From assembly GCF_020881035.1 (NCBI RefSeq), contig NZ_JAJITC010000010.1:62001-126000 (forward strand): a stretch of 64,000 nt of DNA, given 5' to 3'. Positions within the stretch are counted from its first letter, which is position 1, and every line of letters starts with the position of its first letter. The notes under the pieces were generated by a model. The model did no database searches and was not told the DNA's origin. It was given only the letters and a program-made list of their open reading frames with translations. Below are positions 42,497-50,865 of this stretch, one piece after another. Source of the DNA: Paraburkholderia translucens (GTDB lineage: Bacteria > Pseudomonadota > Gammaproteobacteria > Burkholderiales > Burkholderiaceae). Made by a program: the position numbers and the translations under genes.

Positions 42497-44872
42497 TCAC
42501 TGATTCGGCAGCGCATAGGCGACCACCGAATCGCCGAGCTTCGTGCCGAACGAGCCGTGCCCGCCTGCCGCGATCACCACGAACTGGCGACCGTTCACCG
42601 AGTACGTCATCGGCGTGGCCTGGCCACCTGCGGGTAGACGCGCATGCCACAGCTCCTTGCCATTGTTGACGTCGTACGCGCGCAGGTAGTTATCGGCTGT
42701 CGCGCCGATGAAGGCGACGCCGCCCGCGGTCACGATCGGGCCGCCGAGCATCGGCATGCCCATCTTGAACGGCAGCGGAACCGGCGAGCTGTCTCGCGTG
42801 GTGCCAATGCGCTTCTTCCAGATGATCCGATTCGTCTTGAGGTCGATCGCCGAGATATAGCCCCATGCCGGCTGCTTGCATGGCAGACCCAGTGGCGACA
42901 TGAACGGATTCAGCGTCACGCCATAGGGCACACCATATTGCGGCTGCACGCCCGCTTCCGTGCCGCTGCCCTTCGCGCCTGCCACGGGCTCCATCGGATT
43001 ACCCGGGCCGCGCGGGATGAGGCGCGAGACGAACGGCAATGCGATCGGGTTGGCGATGGCGATCTGGCGATCCGTATCGACCGCGATGCCGCCCCACTCG
43101 AACATGCCGAGATTGCCCGGGAACACGAGCGTGCCTTGCAGCGAAGGCGGCGTGTAGATGCCGTCGTAACGCAGTTGGTGGAACATCACGCGGCAAATGA
43201 GCTGGTCATACATCGTCGCGCCCCACATGTCCGCACCGGTCAGATTCTTCGTCGGGCGATAGGTGAGCGCGGAGAACGGCTGGGTCGGCGAGACGTGATC
43301 GCCGGGCGCCGCGCCCTGGGGTACCGGACGCTCGGGTGCGGGAACCACCGGCATCCCGGTGCGGCGGTCGAGCACATACAGATTTCCGGTCTTCGCGGGT
43401 GCGTACACGACGGGGATCGCGACGCCGTCCTTGCCGGTGATGTCGGCGAGCGTGGGCTGCGCGGGCTGGTCCATGTCCCAGAGGTCATGGTGCGTGGTCT
43501 GGTAGAACCAGGCCAGCTTGCCCGTGGATGCATGCAGCGCAAGCATGCCGCTCGCATAGCGTTCCATCAGTGGCGTGCGGTTGCCGCCCCAGATGTCGGG
43601 CGTTTCCACGCCCATCGGCAGATAGACCATGTCGAGCTTCGGGTCGTAGGCGGCCGGCGCCCACGAATTCGGCGAATTCCACGTGTAGTGCTGGCCGGCA
43701 CCGGGCATGGCATTCGGGTCTTGCGCGCCCGTGTCGAAGACCCACAGCAGCGCGCCCGTGCTGACGTCGAAGCCGCGGATCACGCCCGACGGCTCGCGGG
43801 TCGAGAAATTGTCTTCCACCGAGCCGGCCACGACGATGACCTTGCTCGTGACGACCGGCGGCGAGGTGGGCTCGTACATGCCCGCGGTCGTCACGGGCTG
43901 GTTGGTCTGGAGATCGAGGTCGCCGTTGTCGGCGAAGTCGCGGCAACGCTGGCCCGTTTGCGCGTCGAGCGCGTATAGATGGCCATCGTCGACGGGCAGG
44001 AAGATCCGGCGCGTGCAGAGGCCCGGCGCCGCGGCGCCAGTGGTATCGCCTCGCTTTGCAGAAAGGTCCGCGTAGGCAACGCCCCGGCAAGTCACGTGCT
44101 GAAACGACGGGTCGGCTTTCAGCTGCGGATCGAACTTCCACTTCAACTGGCCCGTCTGTGCGTCGAGCGCGAAGAGAATCTGATGCGGCGAGCACAGGTA
44201 AAGCATGTCGCCGATCTTCAGCGGCGTGACTTCGTTCGTGATTTCGACGGGGTCGTTCGGACCTTTCATGTCGCCGGTATGAAACGTCCAGGCCAGCTTC
44301 AGGTTCTTCACGTTGTCCGGTGTGATCTGAGCGAGCGACGAGTAGCGTGTGCCCTGCGGCGTGCGGCCATACGCCGGCCAGTCGGCCGCGTCGGTACCGC
44401 CGGTCGGCGCTGGAGCCGCCTGTGCGCTAAAAGTCCCATTGACGGTCTGCGGATCGTTGAAGGCCGCGTAGGCGAGCACGCCGCCCCAGACCACGAGAGC
44501 GCCGAGCAGCAAGCCCGCGGCCGCGCCGCGCGGCGGCACGAGCGACGGGCTCACGACGATGAGCAGCCACAAGCCAAAAATGATCAGTACGCCAGAGCGT
44601 GCCACGAGCGCCCACAAGTCGGGACCCGATTCCCAGAGCCCCCATGCAGCCGTGCCGACGAGCACCAGCCCATACAACAGAAAAGCGGCAGGATGACGTC
44701 GCCAGATCAACCACGCAATCACGGCCAGTACGATGCCGGTGAGCAGGTAGTAGGGCGACCCCCTGACTGCGAGCAGCCATGCCCCACCGACGATCAGATA
44801 GAGTGCCGTGAGCCCGCAGAAGATGACGGAGAGTGCGTTGAGAATGCGCCTGGAGCTGGACTGAGCGTGCAT
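42497..44872 (-). CDS. gcd: membrane-bound PQQ-dependent glucose dehydrogenase
   Basis: A 791-residue quinoprotein (E. coli Gcd 796). Residues about 1-140 form five membrane helices, and the rest is a periplasmic eight-bladed propeller with 'WPAYGRTPQGTRYSSLAQIT', 'YLCSPHQILFALDAQTG', 'HHDLWDMDQPAQPTL' and the C-terminal 'ARLPAGGQATPMTY' and 'GGHGSFGTKLGD'. It oxidises glucose to gluconolactone and passes electrons to ubiquinone; in soil bacteria this acidification dissolves phosphate. The ATG at 44872 starts just before TM1; Met at 44920 is possible. Quinate dehydrogenase is the closest alternative, but the C-terminus is Gcd-like. Confidence 0.9.
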   Translation of the reverse strand: MHAQSSSRRILNALSVIFCGLTALYLIVGGAWLLAVRGSPYYLLTGIVLAVIAWLIWRRHPAAFLLYGLVLVGTAAWGLWESGPDLWALVARSGVLIIFGLWLLIVVSPSLVPPRGAAAGLLLGALVVWGGVLAYAAFNDPQTVNGTFSAQAAPAPTGGTDAADWPAYGRTPQGTRYSSLAQITPDNVKNLKLAWTFHTGDMKGPNDPVEITNEVTPLKIGDMLYLCSPHQILFALDAQTGQLKWKFDPQLKADPSFQHVTCRGVAYADLSAKRGDTTGAAAPGLCTRRIFLPVDDGHLYALDAQTGQRCRDFADNGDLDLQTNQPVTTAGMYEPTSPPVVTSKVIVVAGSVEDNFSTREPSGVIRGFDVSTGALLWVFDTGAQDPNAMPGAGQHYTWNSPNSWAPAAYDPKLDMVYLPMGVETPDIWGGNRTPLMERYASGMLALHASTGKLAWFYQTTHHDLWDMDQPAQPTLADITGKDGVAIPVVYAPAKTGNLYVLDRRTGMPVVPAPERPVPQGAAPGDHVSPTQPFSALTYRPTKNLTGADMWGATMYDQLICRVMFHQLRYDGIYTPPSLQGTLVFPGNLGMFEWGGIAVDTDRQIAIANPIALPFVSRLIPRGPGNPMEPVAGAKGSGTEAGVQPQYGVPYGVTLNPFMSPLGLPCKQPAWGYISAIDLKTNRIIWKKRIGTTRDSSPVPLPFKMGMPMLGGPIVTAGGVAFIGATADNYLRAYDVNNGKELWHARLPAGGQATPMTYSVNGRQFVVIAAGGHGSFGTKLGDSVVAYALPNQ

Positions 44873-45186
44873 GATGTGGAAGTGTCGCGGTGACGGTTTG
44901 TAATGAAGGGACTCACCCATCGACGGCCACCCCAATTTCGGCACGGTATGCACGAAGGGTGCGCAACGTGGGGTTACAGATCATCTCCGGAGCCCCGAGA
45001 AAACCTGGCCAGCGTTAGCCGTGCCTCGGTCGCGCGCAATCCGCGTGCCATACGGATGATGACGATTCGAGCAGCAACCAGCCGTGCAACGTCGGTCCGG
45101 TAGGTTACTGCAGCGACAGCTCAGGCACATGCCATGCGCCAGAAGGGCAAAGCCGGCCGCGGAAGCGGACCGGCGAGGAGCCCAAC
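44873..45186. other. intergenic region upstream of gcd
   Basis: About 314 bases with no convincing gene. It separates gcd (-) from a small gene at 45187 (+) and should contain both promoters. I see no clear operator or hairpin. Confidence 0.45.
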
Positions 45187-45462
45187 ATGCGCTTGCAGGC
45201 TATCGAGACAGCCGACTTCCTCGTGAGCTGGACCGTCATCAGGGATTCGGAAGGCGCTTTCCAGTGGATCGTGCTCGTGACCGAACGTTGCGGCGAGCAA
45301 CGCACCGTCTTCGAGCGGCGCGGGACGTGCGGGCACGTATCGTGGAGCGACGCGCTCGACATCGCGGCCGAGCGCGCGCGCCGGGTAGCGGCTGCACTCG
45401 CGGAGCCAGGCCAGCGGACGATGAGTGTCCAGGGGCGCAGGCGGTCACCGGCTGCTCCATGA
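45187..45462 (+). CDS. small hypothetical protein
   Basis: A 91-residue cytoplasmic protein: 'FLVSWTVIRDSEGAFQWIVLVTERCGEQRTVFER', a two-strand core with key words 'WTVIRDSEG' and 'WIVLVTERCG', followed by a helix 'SDALDIAAERARRVAAALAEPG'. GAGGAG lies eight bases before the ATG, and the codon pattern is normal for the window, so I think it is real. I do not recognise a family. Divergent from gcd and upstream of the DUF4142 gene. Confidence 0.5.
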   Translation: MRLQAIETADFLVSWTVIRDSEGAFQWIVLVTERCGEQRTVFERRGTCGHVSWSDALDIAAERARRVAAALAEPGQRTMSVQGRRRSPAAP

Positions 45463-45533
45463 TGAGCCGAGCCGTCGACCCCAGCGGGTACACGTCATGC
45501 TGTCCAAGCTCCATATCACTCGAGGAGCAGACC

Positions 45534-46091
45534 ATGCAAGCTCAATTCCGGAGCGTTTGGCTCCCAGGCATTCAGACAATGAGCCGTATCCGTTTGGGGA
45601 AGGCAATAGCCGGCATTGCATTGATGGGAAGTGTTTCCATCGCGTGCGCCGCTCATGCAGACGAGCCGGGTAAGTTTCTAGGTGACGCGATCCAGGATGG
45701 CCGGGCCGAAATTCAGTCGTGTCAGCTCGCGTTGCGCACATCGTCTGATCCGTCCGTGCAAGCGTTCGCGAAGCGCATGATCGCTGACCATGAATCGCTG
45801 GATGCACGTATCGAGACTCTGGCTCAGCGCAAAGGCTACACGTTGCCAGATGGAATATCGATGACTCAACAGGCAACGCAGACTGTGCTCAAGCCGCTGA
45901 CCGGCCACGCGTTCGACCTTGCCTTCATGAAGCACAACGTGTCGGACCATGAGGCCGATATCAAGCAGTTCAGCGAGGAGGCGCAAAAGGGTTCCGACGC
46001 GGACGTTCGCTCGCTTGCCGCCGGTGCGCTGCCTACGCTGCAGGAGCACCTGAAGCTGGCCGAGCAGACGCAAGCGAAAGTCAAACGTTGA
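45534..46091 (+). CDS. DUF4142 exported protein
   Basis: A 185-residue protein with a long N-terminus and signal peptide ('AGIALMGSVSIACAAHADE'); Met16 (45579) would give a standard signal. The mature part is the ferritin-like helical DUF4142 domain: 'DGRAEIQSCQLALRTSSDP', 'VQAFAKRMIADHESLDARI', 'FMKHNVSDHEADIKQF' and 'LPTLQEHLKLAEQ'. Such proteins are periplasmic or outer-membrane and are linked to stress. The expected second-helix motif is intact, including D-H at two places. GAGGAG precedes the ATG at 45534. Confidence 0.86.
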   Translation: MQAQFRSVWLPGIQTMSRIRLGKAIAGIALMGSVSIACAAHADEPGKFLGDAIQDGRAEIQSCQLALRTSSDPSVQAFAKRMIADHESLDARIETLAQRKGYTLPDGISMTQQATQTVLKPLTGHAFDLAFMKHNVSDHEADIKQFSEEAQKGSDADVRSLAAGALPTLQEHLKLAEQTQAKVKR

Positions 46092-46326
46092 GCGTGACGC
46101 GGGCCTCGGGTGTGCCGACGCATTGCGCCGTCAGAGAGCCCGACCGCACTCGCCAACGGGGACATGAATGTGTGACCGCTGATCCGCGTGTTCGCGGCAC
46201 TGCGAATGCTGGCAGTTCATGCCATTGCCGCGAAAAGCAGGATCGGCCAACGTTCGCCTTGCAGATCGGGAGCACTCGGCCGAGTCGCTTGTCGATCCTT
46301 TTTGCCACGCCAGAGGAAGAGATTGT

Positions 46327-46482
46327 ATGGAAAAGCAGCCATTCACGTACCGGCTCTTTGCGTCAGTTGTCGCGATGGCTGTCCTCGTAGTCTGCACCGG
46401 CTGCCATCCCGCCGGTAAGGCCGGCGAGGCGTCCAACGCTGATTCGGCGGCTGCTAGCTCGGCGTCATCGCCGAACAAGTAA
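46327..46482 (+). CDS. small putative lipoprotein
   Basis: A 51-residue peptide: 'MEKQPFTYRLFASVVAMAVLVVCTGCHPAGK' comprises a signal (key part 'FASVVAMAVLVVCTGC') and then a Ser/Ala-rich tail. The Cys after 'CTG' could be lipidated, though cysteine at -3 is unusual for a lipobox. GAGGAAGAG lies before the ATG. It sits in the run of small stress-type genes. Family unknown. Confidence 0.5.
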   Translation: MEKQPFTYRLFASVVAMAVLVVCTGCHPAGKAGEASNADSAAASSASSPNK

Positions 46483-46723
46483 CGTCGTTGTGGCCGTCGA
46501 GCCGACGCCGGCAGTGCGATGCATGAGGGGCGCCGCGCAAGGACGCGCGACTGGTATGAGCGCTGACGGCTCGGTCTGCCCTCCTGCCATCGAGCACGAC
46601 AGGCACGCGGAATGCGCATGACATGGGCCGCCGCAGCGCTGGTTGTCCCATTGCGGCTTGCGCGCACCTGCACGAGCTTTGCAGGCGGCTTATCCAACCT
46701 ATGCCATCCATGAGGGGAACGAA

Positions 46724-46944
46724 ATGCCAGAATCCGATTCGACCGCGGGCCAGCGTCCGCTGAACCCATACATCGACGTTCAAAAGGCGCTCAAGGGCGT
46801 CTCCTATCCGGCGGACAAAAACAGTCTGCTCGAAAGCGCGCGATCGAACGGCGCCGACGAGGACACGATGCGACGTCTTCAGGATCTGCCGGATCAGCAG
46901 TATCAGAGCCCGCCGAAGTGTCAAAGGGCGTCGGCAACGAATAG
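46724..46944 (+). pseudogene. DUF2795 protein gene with a one-base frameshift
   Basis: 'NPYIDVQKALKGVSYPADKN', 'ARSNGADEDTMRRLQDLPDQQYQSP' (key part 'NGADEDTMRRLQDLPDQQY') matches DUF2795. After 'QSP' the frame departs from the family, but in the next frame the sequence reads 'AEVSKGVGNE' then TAG at 46942-46944, exactly the expected end. One G appears to be missing near 46911-46914 (CCCGCCGAA instead of CCCGGCCGAA). Unrepaired, the frame runs on to 47095 across the convergent cyd genes. GAGGGG precedes the ATG. Confidence 0.8.
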
Positions 46945-46954
46945 CGCACCGGCT

Positions 46955-47056
46955 TCAGGCCGCGCGCAGGAGCAGCTTCAGAACGCCTGCCACGGTCGCA
47001 ACCACGACCACGCCGGCAAGCCACAGTGCCGCAAACCAGGCGAGGCGGCGCCACAT
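46955..47056 (-). CDS. DUF2474 cyd-operon microprotein
   Basis: A 33-residue single-helix membrane peptide: 'MWRRLAWFAALWLAGVVVVA' continuing to 'LLLRAA'. This is the size and shape of DUF2474 proteins, small subunits found after cydB/cioB of bd-type oxidases. Its ATG is one base after the stop of the chimeric cyd gene (TGAAATG), so it is coupled to it. With the oxidase genes fused and shortened it probably has no partner. Confidence 0.75.
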   Translation of the reverse strand: MWRRLAWFAALWLAGVVVVATVAGVLKLLLRAA

Positions 47057-47057
47057 T

Positions 47058-47879
47058 TCAGTGGTACCCCTCGCCCGCGCGCATCTTTCCCTTGAACACT
47101 GAATAGCCGTAGAGGGTATAGGCGAGAATCATCGGTATCGTAATCGCGGCGCCGACCAGCAGGAACAGCAAGCTGTCGTGCGGTGCGGCCGCGTCGCGAA
47201 AACTGATCGACGGCGGCACCAGATAAGGATAGAGACTGATCAACAAGCCCGCATAGCACAGCACGAAAATGCCGTATGAAAACACCAGCGGCAACAGGTG
47301 ACGGCGCGCGGACAGGCTACGGAACAAGCCGATCGCGAGCAGCACGACCAGCACCGGCACCCATGCGGTGAACAGCAGATCGGGCCAGCGGAACCAGCGT
47401 GCTGACAATGAATTCTGCAGCATCGGCGTCCACAATGTGACGATCACGATGAGGGCGAGCACGGTCACGGCCATCGTGCGCGCATGACGCCGGCAGCGCT
47501 GCTGCAACCCGCCTTCGGTGCGCCAGATCAGCCAGCACGAGCCGAGCAGTGTGTAACCGGCCATGACCGCGAGACCGCAGCCCATCAGCGGCCCGACGAT
47601 CGGGCCCGCGCGAAACGCAAAGCCTGCCCAGTTAGTGCCGAATTCATAGGACATCACGAGGCCCGACACCACGCCGATGCCGAACACGACCGCGAAGATC
47701 GTCAACCAGTATCGGTAGACGGCCAGATACGCCGGCTTGCGCGTGACGAGCCAGGCGCCTTCGAGCACGGCGAGATAGCTGGCGAGACCGATCGACATCG
47801 CGGGAAAAATGATGTGAAACGCAATCGTGAAGCCGAATTGCGCGCGGGCGAGTGTGACGGCGGTAATGGTCATCGACAT
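47058..47879 (-). CDS. CydA'-'CydB chimera, deletion fusion of bd-type quinol oxidase subunits I and II
   Basis: An uninterrupted 273-codon frame. Residues 1-99 are the start of subunit I (CydA/CioA): 'TLARAQFGFTIAFHIIFPAM' with the heme b595 ligand His22, then 'VVSGLVMSYEFGTNWAGF' and 'AGPIVGPLM'. From residue 100 on it is the second half of subunit II (CydB/CioB): 'CGLAVMAGYTLLGSCWLI', 'LWTPMLQNSLSARWFRWPDL', 'YPYLVPPSISFRDAAAP' and 'IPMILAYTLYGYSVFKGKM'. The Q-loop, the heme b558 His and Met ligands and all of CydB's first half are missing, so quinol oxidation is not expected. The join lies near 47580-47585. AGGTG precedes the ATG at 47879. Confidence 0.85.
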   Translation of the reverse strand: MSMTITAVTLARAQFGFTIAFHIIFPAMSIGLASYLAVLEGAWLVTRKPAYLAVYRYWLTIFAVVFGIGVVSGLVMSYEFGTNWAGFAFRAGPIVGPLMGCGLAVMAGYTLLGSCWLIWRTEGGLQQRCRRHARTMAVTVLALIVIVTLWTPMLQNSLSARWFRWPDLLFTAWVPVLVVLLAIGLFRSLSARRHLLPLVFSYGIFVLCYAGLLISLYPYLVPPSISFRDAAAPHDSLLFLLVGAAITIPMILAYTLYGYSVFKGKMRAGEGYH

Positions 47880-48114
47880 CGTGGCACCTGGTGGGGCGCA
47901 CTCGCAAGGCGGAATGCGCGATGGACCGTGCGGTAGCGGCGCCAGCATCTGCAAGCAAGCCACGTACCGCTGTTCCCGCACCAGCGCGGTACACCGCTTG
48001 CTGAGGATCGCAAGGCACGCAGGCGCGAAGCCCCCAGGCGACGCATGCGAAGCCGTAACGGTGAGTACGGCGAGAGCCGCACCCCCTCAATCCGCACAGC
48101 GAAGGACCTGCCCC

Positions 48115-50037
48115 ATGCGCTTTTTCGCTCTCGCGACCGACTACGACAACACCCTCGCCAGCGATGGCCGCGTCGCCGATTCAACATGGGCTGCGCTCGA
48201 ACGCCTGCGCGCGTCGGGCCGTCACGCGATTCTGGTCAGTGGCCGCGAACTGGACGATCTGTTGACGATCTGCCCGCGGCTCGATCTGTTCTCGCGGGTG
48301 GTGGCGGAAAACGGCGGCGTGCTGTACTGCCCGGGCGATGGCGCGCGCCGTCTGCTCGCCCCCGCGCCCCCCGCGAATTTCGTGGCCGAATTGCGCCGCC
48401 GCGCGCCGCAGGCGTTCGGGATTGGCGAGACCCTCGTCGCGACGGTGAAGCCGCACGAACATATCGCGCTGGACGTGATTCGCGATCTCGGGCTGGAGTT
48501 GCGGATCATCTTCAACGGCGATGCGGTGATGATCGTCGCGCCCGGTGTCTCGAAGGCAAGTGGGCTCAGCGCCGCGCTCGCCGATCTCGAACTGTCGGCG
48601 CTGAACGTGGTCGGTATCGGCGACGCCGAAAACGACCACGCCCTGCTCGACGCGTGCGGTCTCGCGGCCGCTGTGGCGAACGCGTTGCCCGCACTGAAAA
48701 AGCACGCTGCTTACGTGACGCACGCGCCGGCGGGCGAGGGCGTGCGGGAACTGATCGACGCGCTGCTCGCCGACGATCTGCGCAGTATCGCCGGCGCATC
48801 GCCACGCGATCGCATCACGCTCGGCATGCGCTGCGACGCGGCGCCCGACTCGCAGCAAGCGGTCGCTGCGGCAACCGGCAGTGAGCGAACCGGCGAGCAG
48901 GCAAGCGGCGAACCGGCCGTTGCGGAGACGCCGTGGCTGCCGGTGCACGGCACGGTCGCATTGCTGGTCGGAGCGTCAGGGTGCGGCAAGTCGACCGCGA
49001 CCGCCGGCCTGCTGGAGCGGATCGCCGCGGCCGGCTGCCAATTGTGCATCGTCGATCCGGAGGGCGACTACTGTACCGACGATGCGACGATCGCAATCGG
49101 CGATGCGCGCACCGCCCCATCGATCGACGAAGCGGTTCAACTATTGTGTCGGCCCGGGCGCCCTGCCGTCGCGGTCAATCTGTTGCGGGTGCCCCCACCG
49201 GATCGGCCGGCGTTCTGCGCGAATCTGCTATTGCAGGTGCAGCGTTTGCGCACGCGCACCGGACGGCCGCACTGGCTCGTGTTCGAGGAAGCGCATCATC
49301 TGTTTCCGGCGGTATGGGCGGGCGCGAACCAGGCGATTCCCGAGGCGCTCGAAACGGCGCTGGCAGTGACCGTATCGCCGGAACAACTGGCGCCCGCGCT
49401 GTTGCGACAGGTCGACACGGTGTTAGCGATGGGCGAGGGCGCCGACTCGGCGCTACAGCGTTTCGCCGCGGCGAGCGGGCGGGCGGCGCCGGCGGCCGGC
49501 GCTGCCGGAACCGCGGACGGCTCCCCGCGCGGCGGCGCGGCGCGCCTCGCGAGAGGCGAAGCGTTGTGGTGGCGCGTCGGCACAGCGGAGCCACCCGAGG
49601 TCGTCCGCCTTGAACCGAGCCGCAAGGAAAAGCGTCGTCATCGGCGCAAGTACGCCGAAGGATTGTTGATTCCCGAGCGCAGTTTCTATTTTCGCGGCGA
49701 GCACGGCGCATTGAATCTTCGCGCACATAACCTCGTGTTGTTCATCGAAATGGCCGAAGGCGTCGACGCCCAGACGTGGGAATTCCATCGGCGGCGCGGC
49801 GACTATTCGCGCTGGTTCGAAGATGAAATCGGCGACGCCGAGCTTGCGGCCGAAGCGCGCTCCATCGAGAGCGACGGCTCGCTCGATGCCGCCGAAAGCC
49901 TTGAGCGCATTCGCGCCGCAATCCAGCAACGTTATACACAGCCGGAAAATCCTTCGTTGCCGGCGGTGCTGAGCGGGCCGCCGCAAAATCCGGCCGAGCC
50001 GCAGCAGCAAGCGCCGCCGATCGATTCGCCGCAGTAA
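48115..50037 (+). CDS. HAD-family phosphatase fused to a HerA-like P-loop ATPase
   Basis: A 640-residue two-part protein. Residues 1-225 are a Cof-type HAD hydrolase: 'ATDYDNTLAS' with Asp9 and Asp11, 'LVSGRE', Lys147 in 'GVSKASGL', and 'GIGDAEND' with Asp170/Asp174. A linker (about 240-275) leads to a HerA/DUF87-like ATPase: Walker A 'GASGCGKST' at 286-294, 'VDPEGDY' at 313-319, and Walker B 'VFEEAHH' at 389-395. The C-terminus (about 500-640) has 'PERSFYFRGEHGALNLRAHN' and a Pro/Gln-rich tail. GAAGGA precedes the ATG. No signal or membrane segment, so it is cytoplasmic. Function unknown; see findings. Confidence 0.85.
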   Translation: MRFFALATDYDNTLASDGRVADSTWAALERLRASGRHAILVSGRELDDLLTICPRLDLFSRVVAENGGVLYCPGDGARRLLAPAPPANFVAELRRRAPQAFGIGETLVATVKPHEHIALDVIRDLGLELRIIFNGDAVMIVAPGVSKASGLSAALADLELSALNVVGIGDAENDHALLDACGLAAAVANALPALKKHAAYVTHAPAGEGVRELIDALLADDLRSIAGASPRDRITLGMRCDAAPDSQQAVAAATGSERTGEQASGEPAVAETPWLPVHGTVALLVGASGCGKSTATAGLLERIAAAGCQLCIVDPEGDYCTDDATIAIGDARTAPSIDEAVQLLCRPGRPAVAVNLLRVPPPDRPAFCANLLLQVQRLRTRTGRPHWLVFEEAHHLFPAVWAGANQAIPEALETALAVTVSPEQLAPALLRQVDTVLAMGEGADSALQRFAAASGRAAPAAGAAGTADGSPRGGAARLARGEALWWRVGTAEPPEVVRLEPSRKEKRRHRRKYAEGLLIPERSFYFRGEHGALNLRAHNLVLFIEMAEGVDAQTWEFHRRRGDYSRWFEDEIGDAELAAEARSIESDGSLDAAESLERIRAAIQQRYTQPENPSLPAVLSGPPQNPAEPQQQAPPIDSPQ

Positions 50038-50195
50038 AGGCGGCTGGGTTCGATGAGTCGACGAGACGCTCGTGCCGGAGCGGACACGGTGTACGGGCCG
50101 ACCCGCGTGTTCGGCGCGCGCATCCGGCGCATACCGCTCGAAGTGCGATCCGATGGCGCATGCTTGAACAGGAACGCCACCGGCTGAGGCGCAGA

Positions 50196-50732
50196 TCAAC
50201 CGTTGCCCATCTTTTCCAGCAGTCGCAACCCTTCTGGCCAATTGCCCAGGTTGCTGTCCGCGTTGAGATGTCCTTGTGCGCCGACTTCGACGAGTTGGCT
50301 GCCCCATGCAAGCGCGCAGGCGCGCGAGTGGTCCATGCTGCCATACGGATCGTTGGTGCTGGATACGACGGTCGTAGGAAACGGCAATCGTTCCGACGGC
50401 AGCGGCGCGAATCCGCTCGCGGCTACCCGGGGAAATGCCGGCGACGCCGGATCCGGCACGGCCACCAGCAGCGCGCCGCGAATCTTCCGCCCGTACCTGG
50501 CAGCCCAATGGACCACGGCCAGACATCCGAGGCTGTGCGCCGCTATGACAGTGTCCGGCCCCATTGCTGCGAGCTGCCGTTCTATTGCCGACACCCAGTC
50601 ATCGCACACGACGTAATTCCAATCTTCGACTGCGAGACGTTGCCAATCCGGGTGCGCGGCTTGCCATGCGCTTTGCCAGTGCAACGGGCCGGAATTGCCG
50701 ATGCCAGGAACAATCAGAACGGGACAGTCCAT
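50196..50732 (-). CDS. RBBP9/YdeN-family small alpha/beta hydrolase
   Basis: A 178-residue serine hydrolase: 'PVLIVPGIGNSGPLHWQSAW', nucleophile Ser in 'IAAHSLGCLAVVHWAARYG', acid in 'SSTNDPYGSMD', and His in 'GAQGHLNADSNLGNWPEG'. These are all conserved YdeN features. The stop is at 50196. It is divergent from the Lrp-type regulator at 50866 (133 bp between), which may control it. It is only loosely similar to the hydrolase at 4941. Confidence 0.87.
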   Translation of the reverse strand: MDCPVLIVPGIGNSGPLHWQSAWQAAHPDWQRLAVEDWNYVVCDDWVSAIERQLAAMGPDTVIAAHSLGCLAVVHWAARYGRKIRGALLVAVPDPASPAFPRVAASGFAPLPSERLPFPTTVVSSTNDPYGSMDHSRACALAWGSQLVEVGAQGHLNADSNLGNWPEGLRLLEKMGNG

Positions 50733-50865
50733 TTACAAGATCTCCATGATTAAACGAGCAATCAGTGCAATCAGTGTAAAAGCTCGTGAATTCGGGCAAC
50801 ATCGCAAATCCAATGGATTGATGGTCATGCGCAAACGAATTGACGGAAATTGAGGGTGCTCACAA

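Noticed and set aside
42497..44872. Quinate/shikimate dehydrogenase (QuiA)
   Set aside because: Same membrane PQQ family, but the C-terminal blocks match glucose dehydrogenase and no quinate genes are near.
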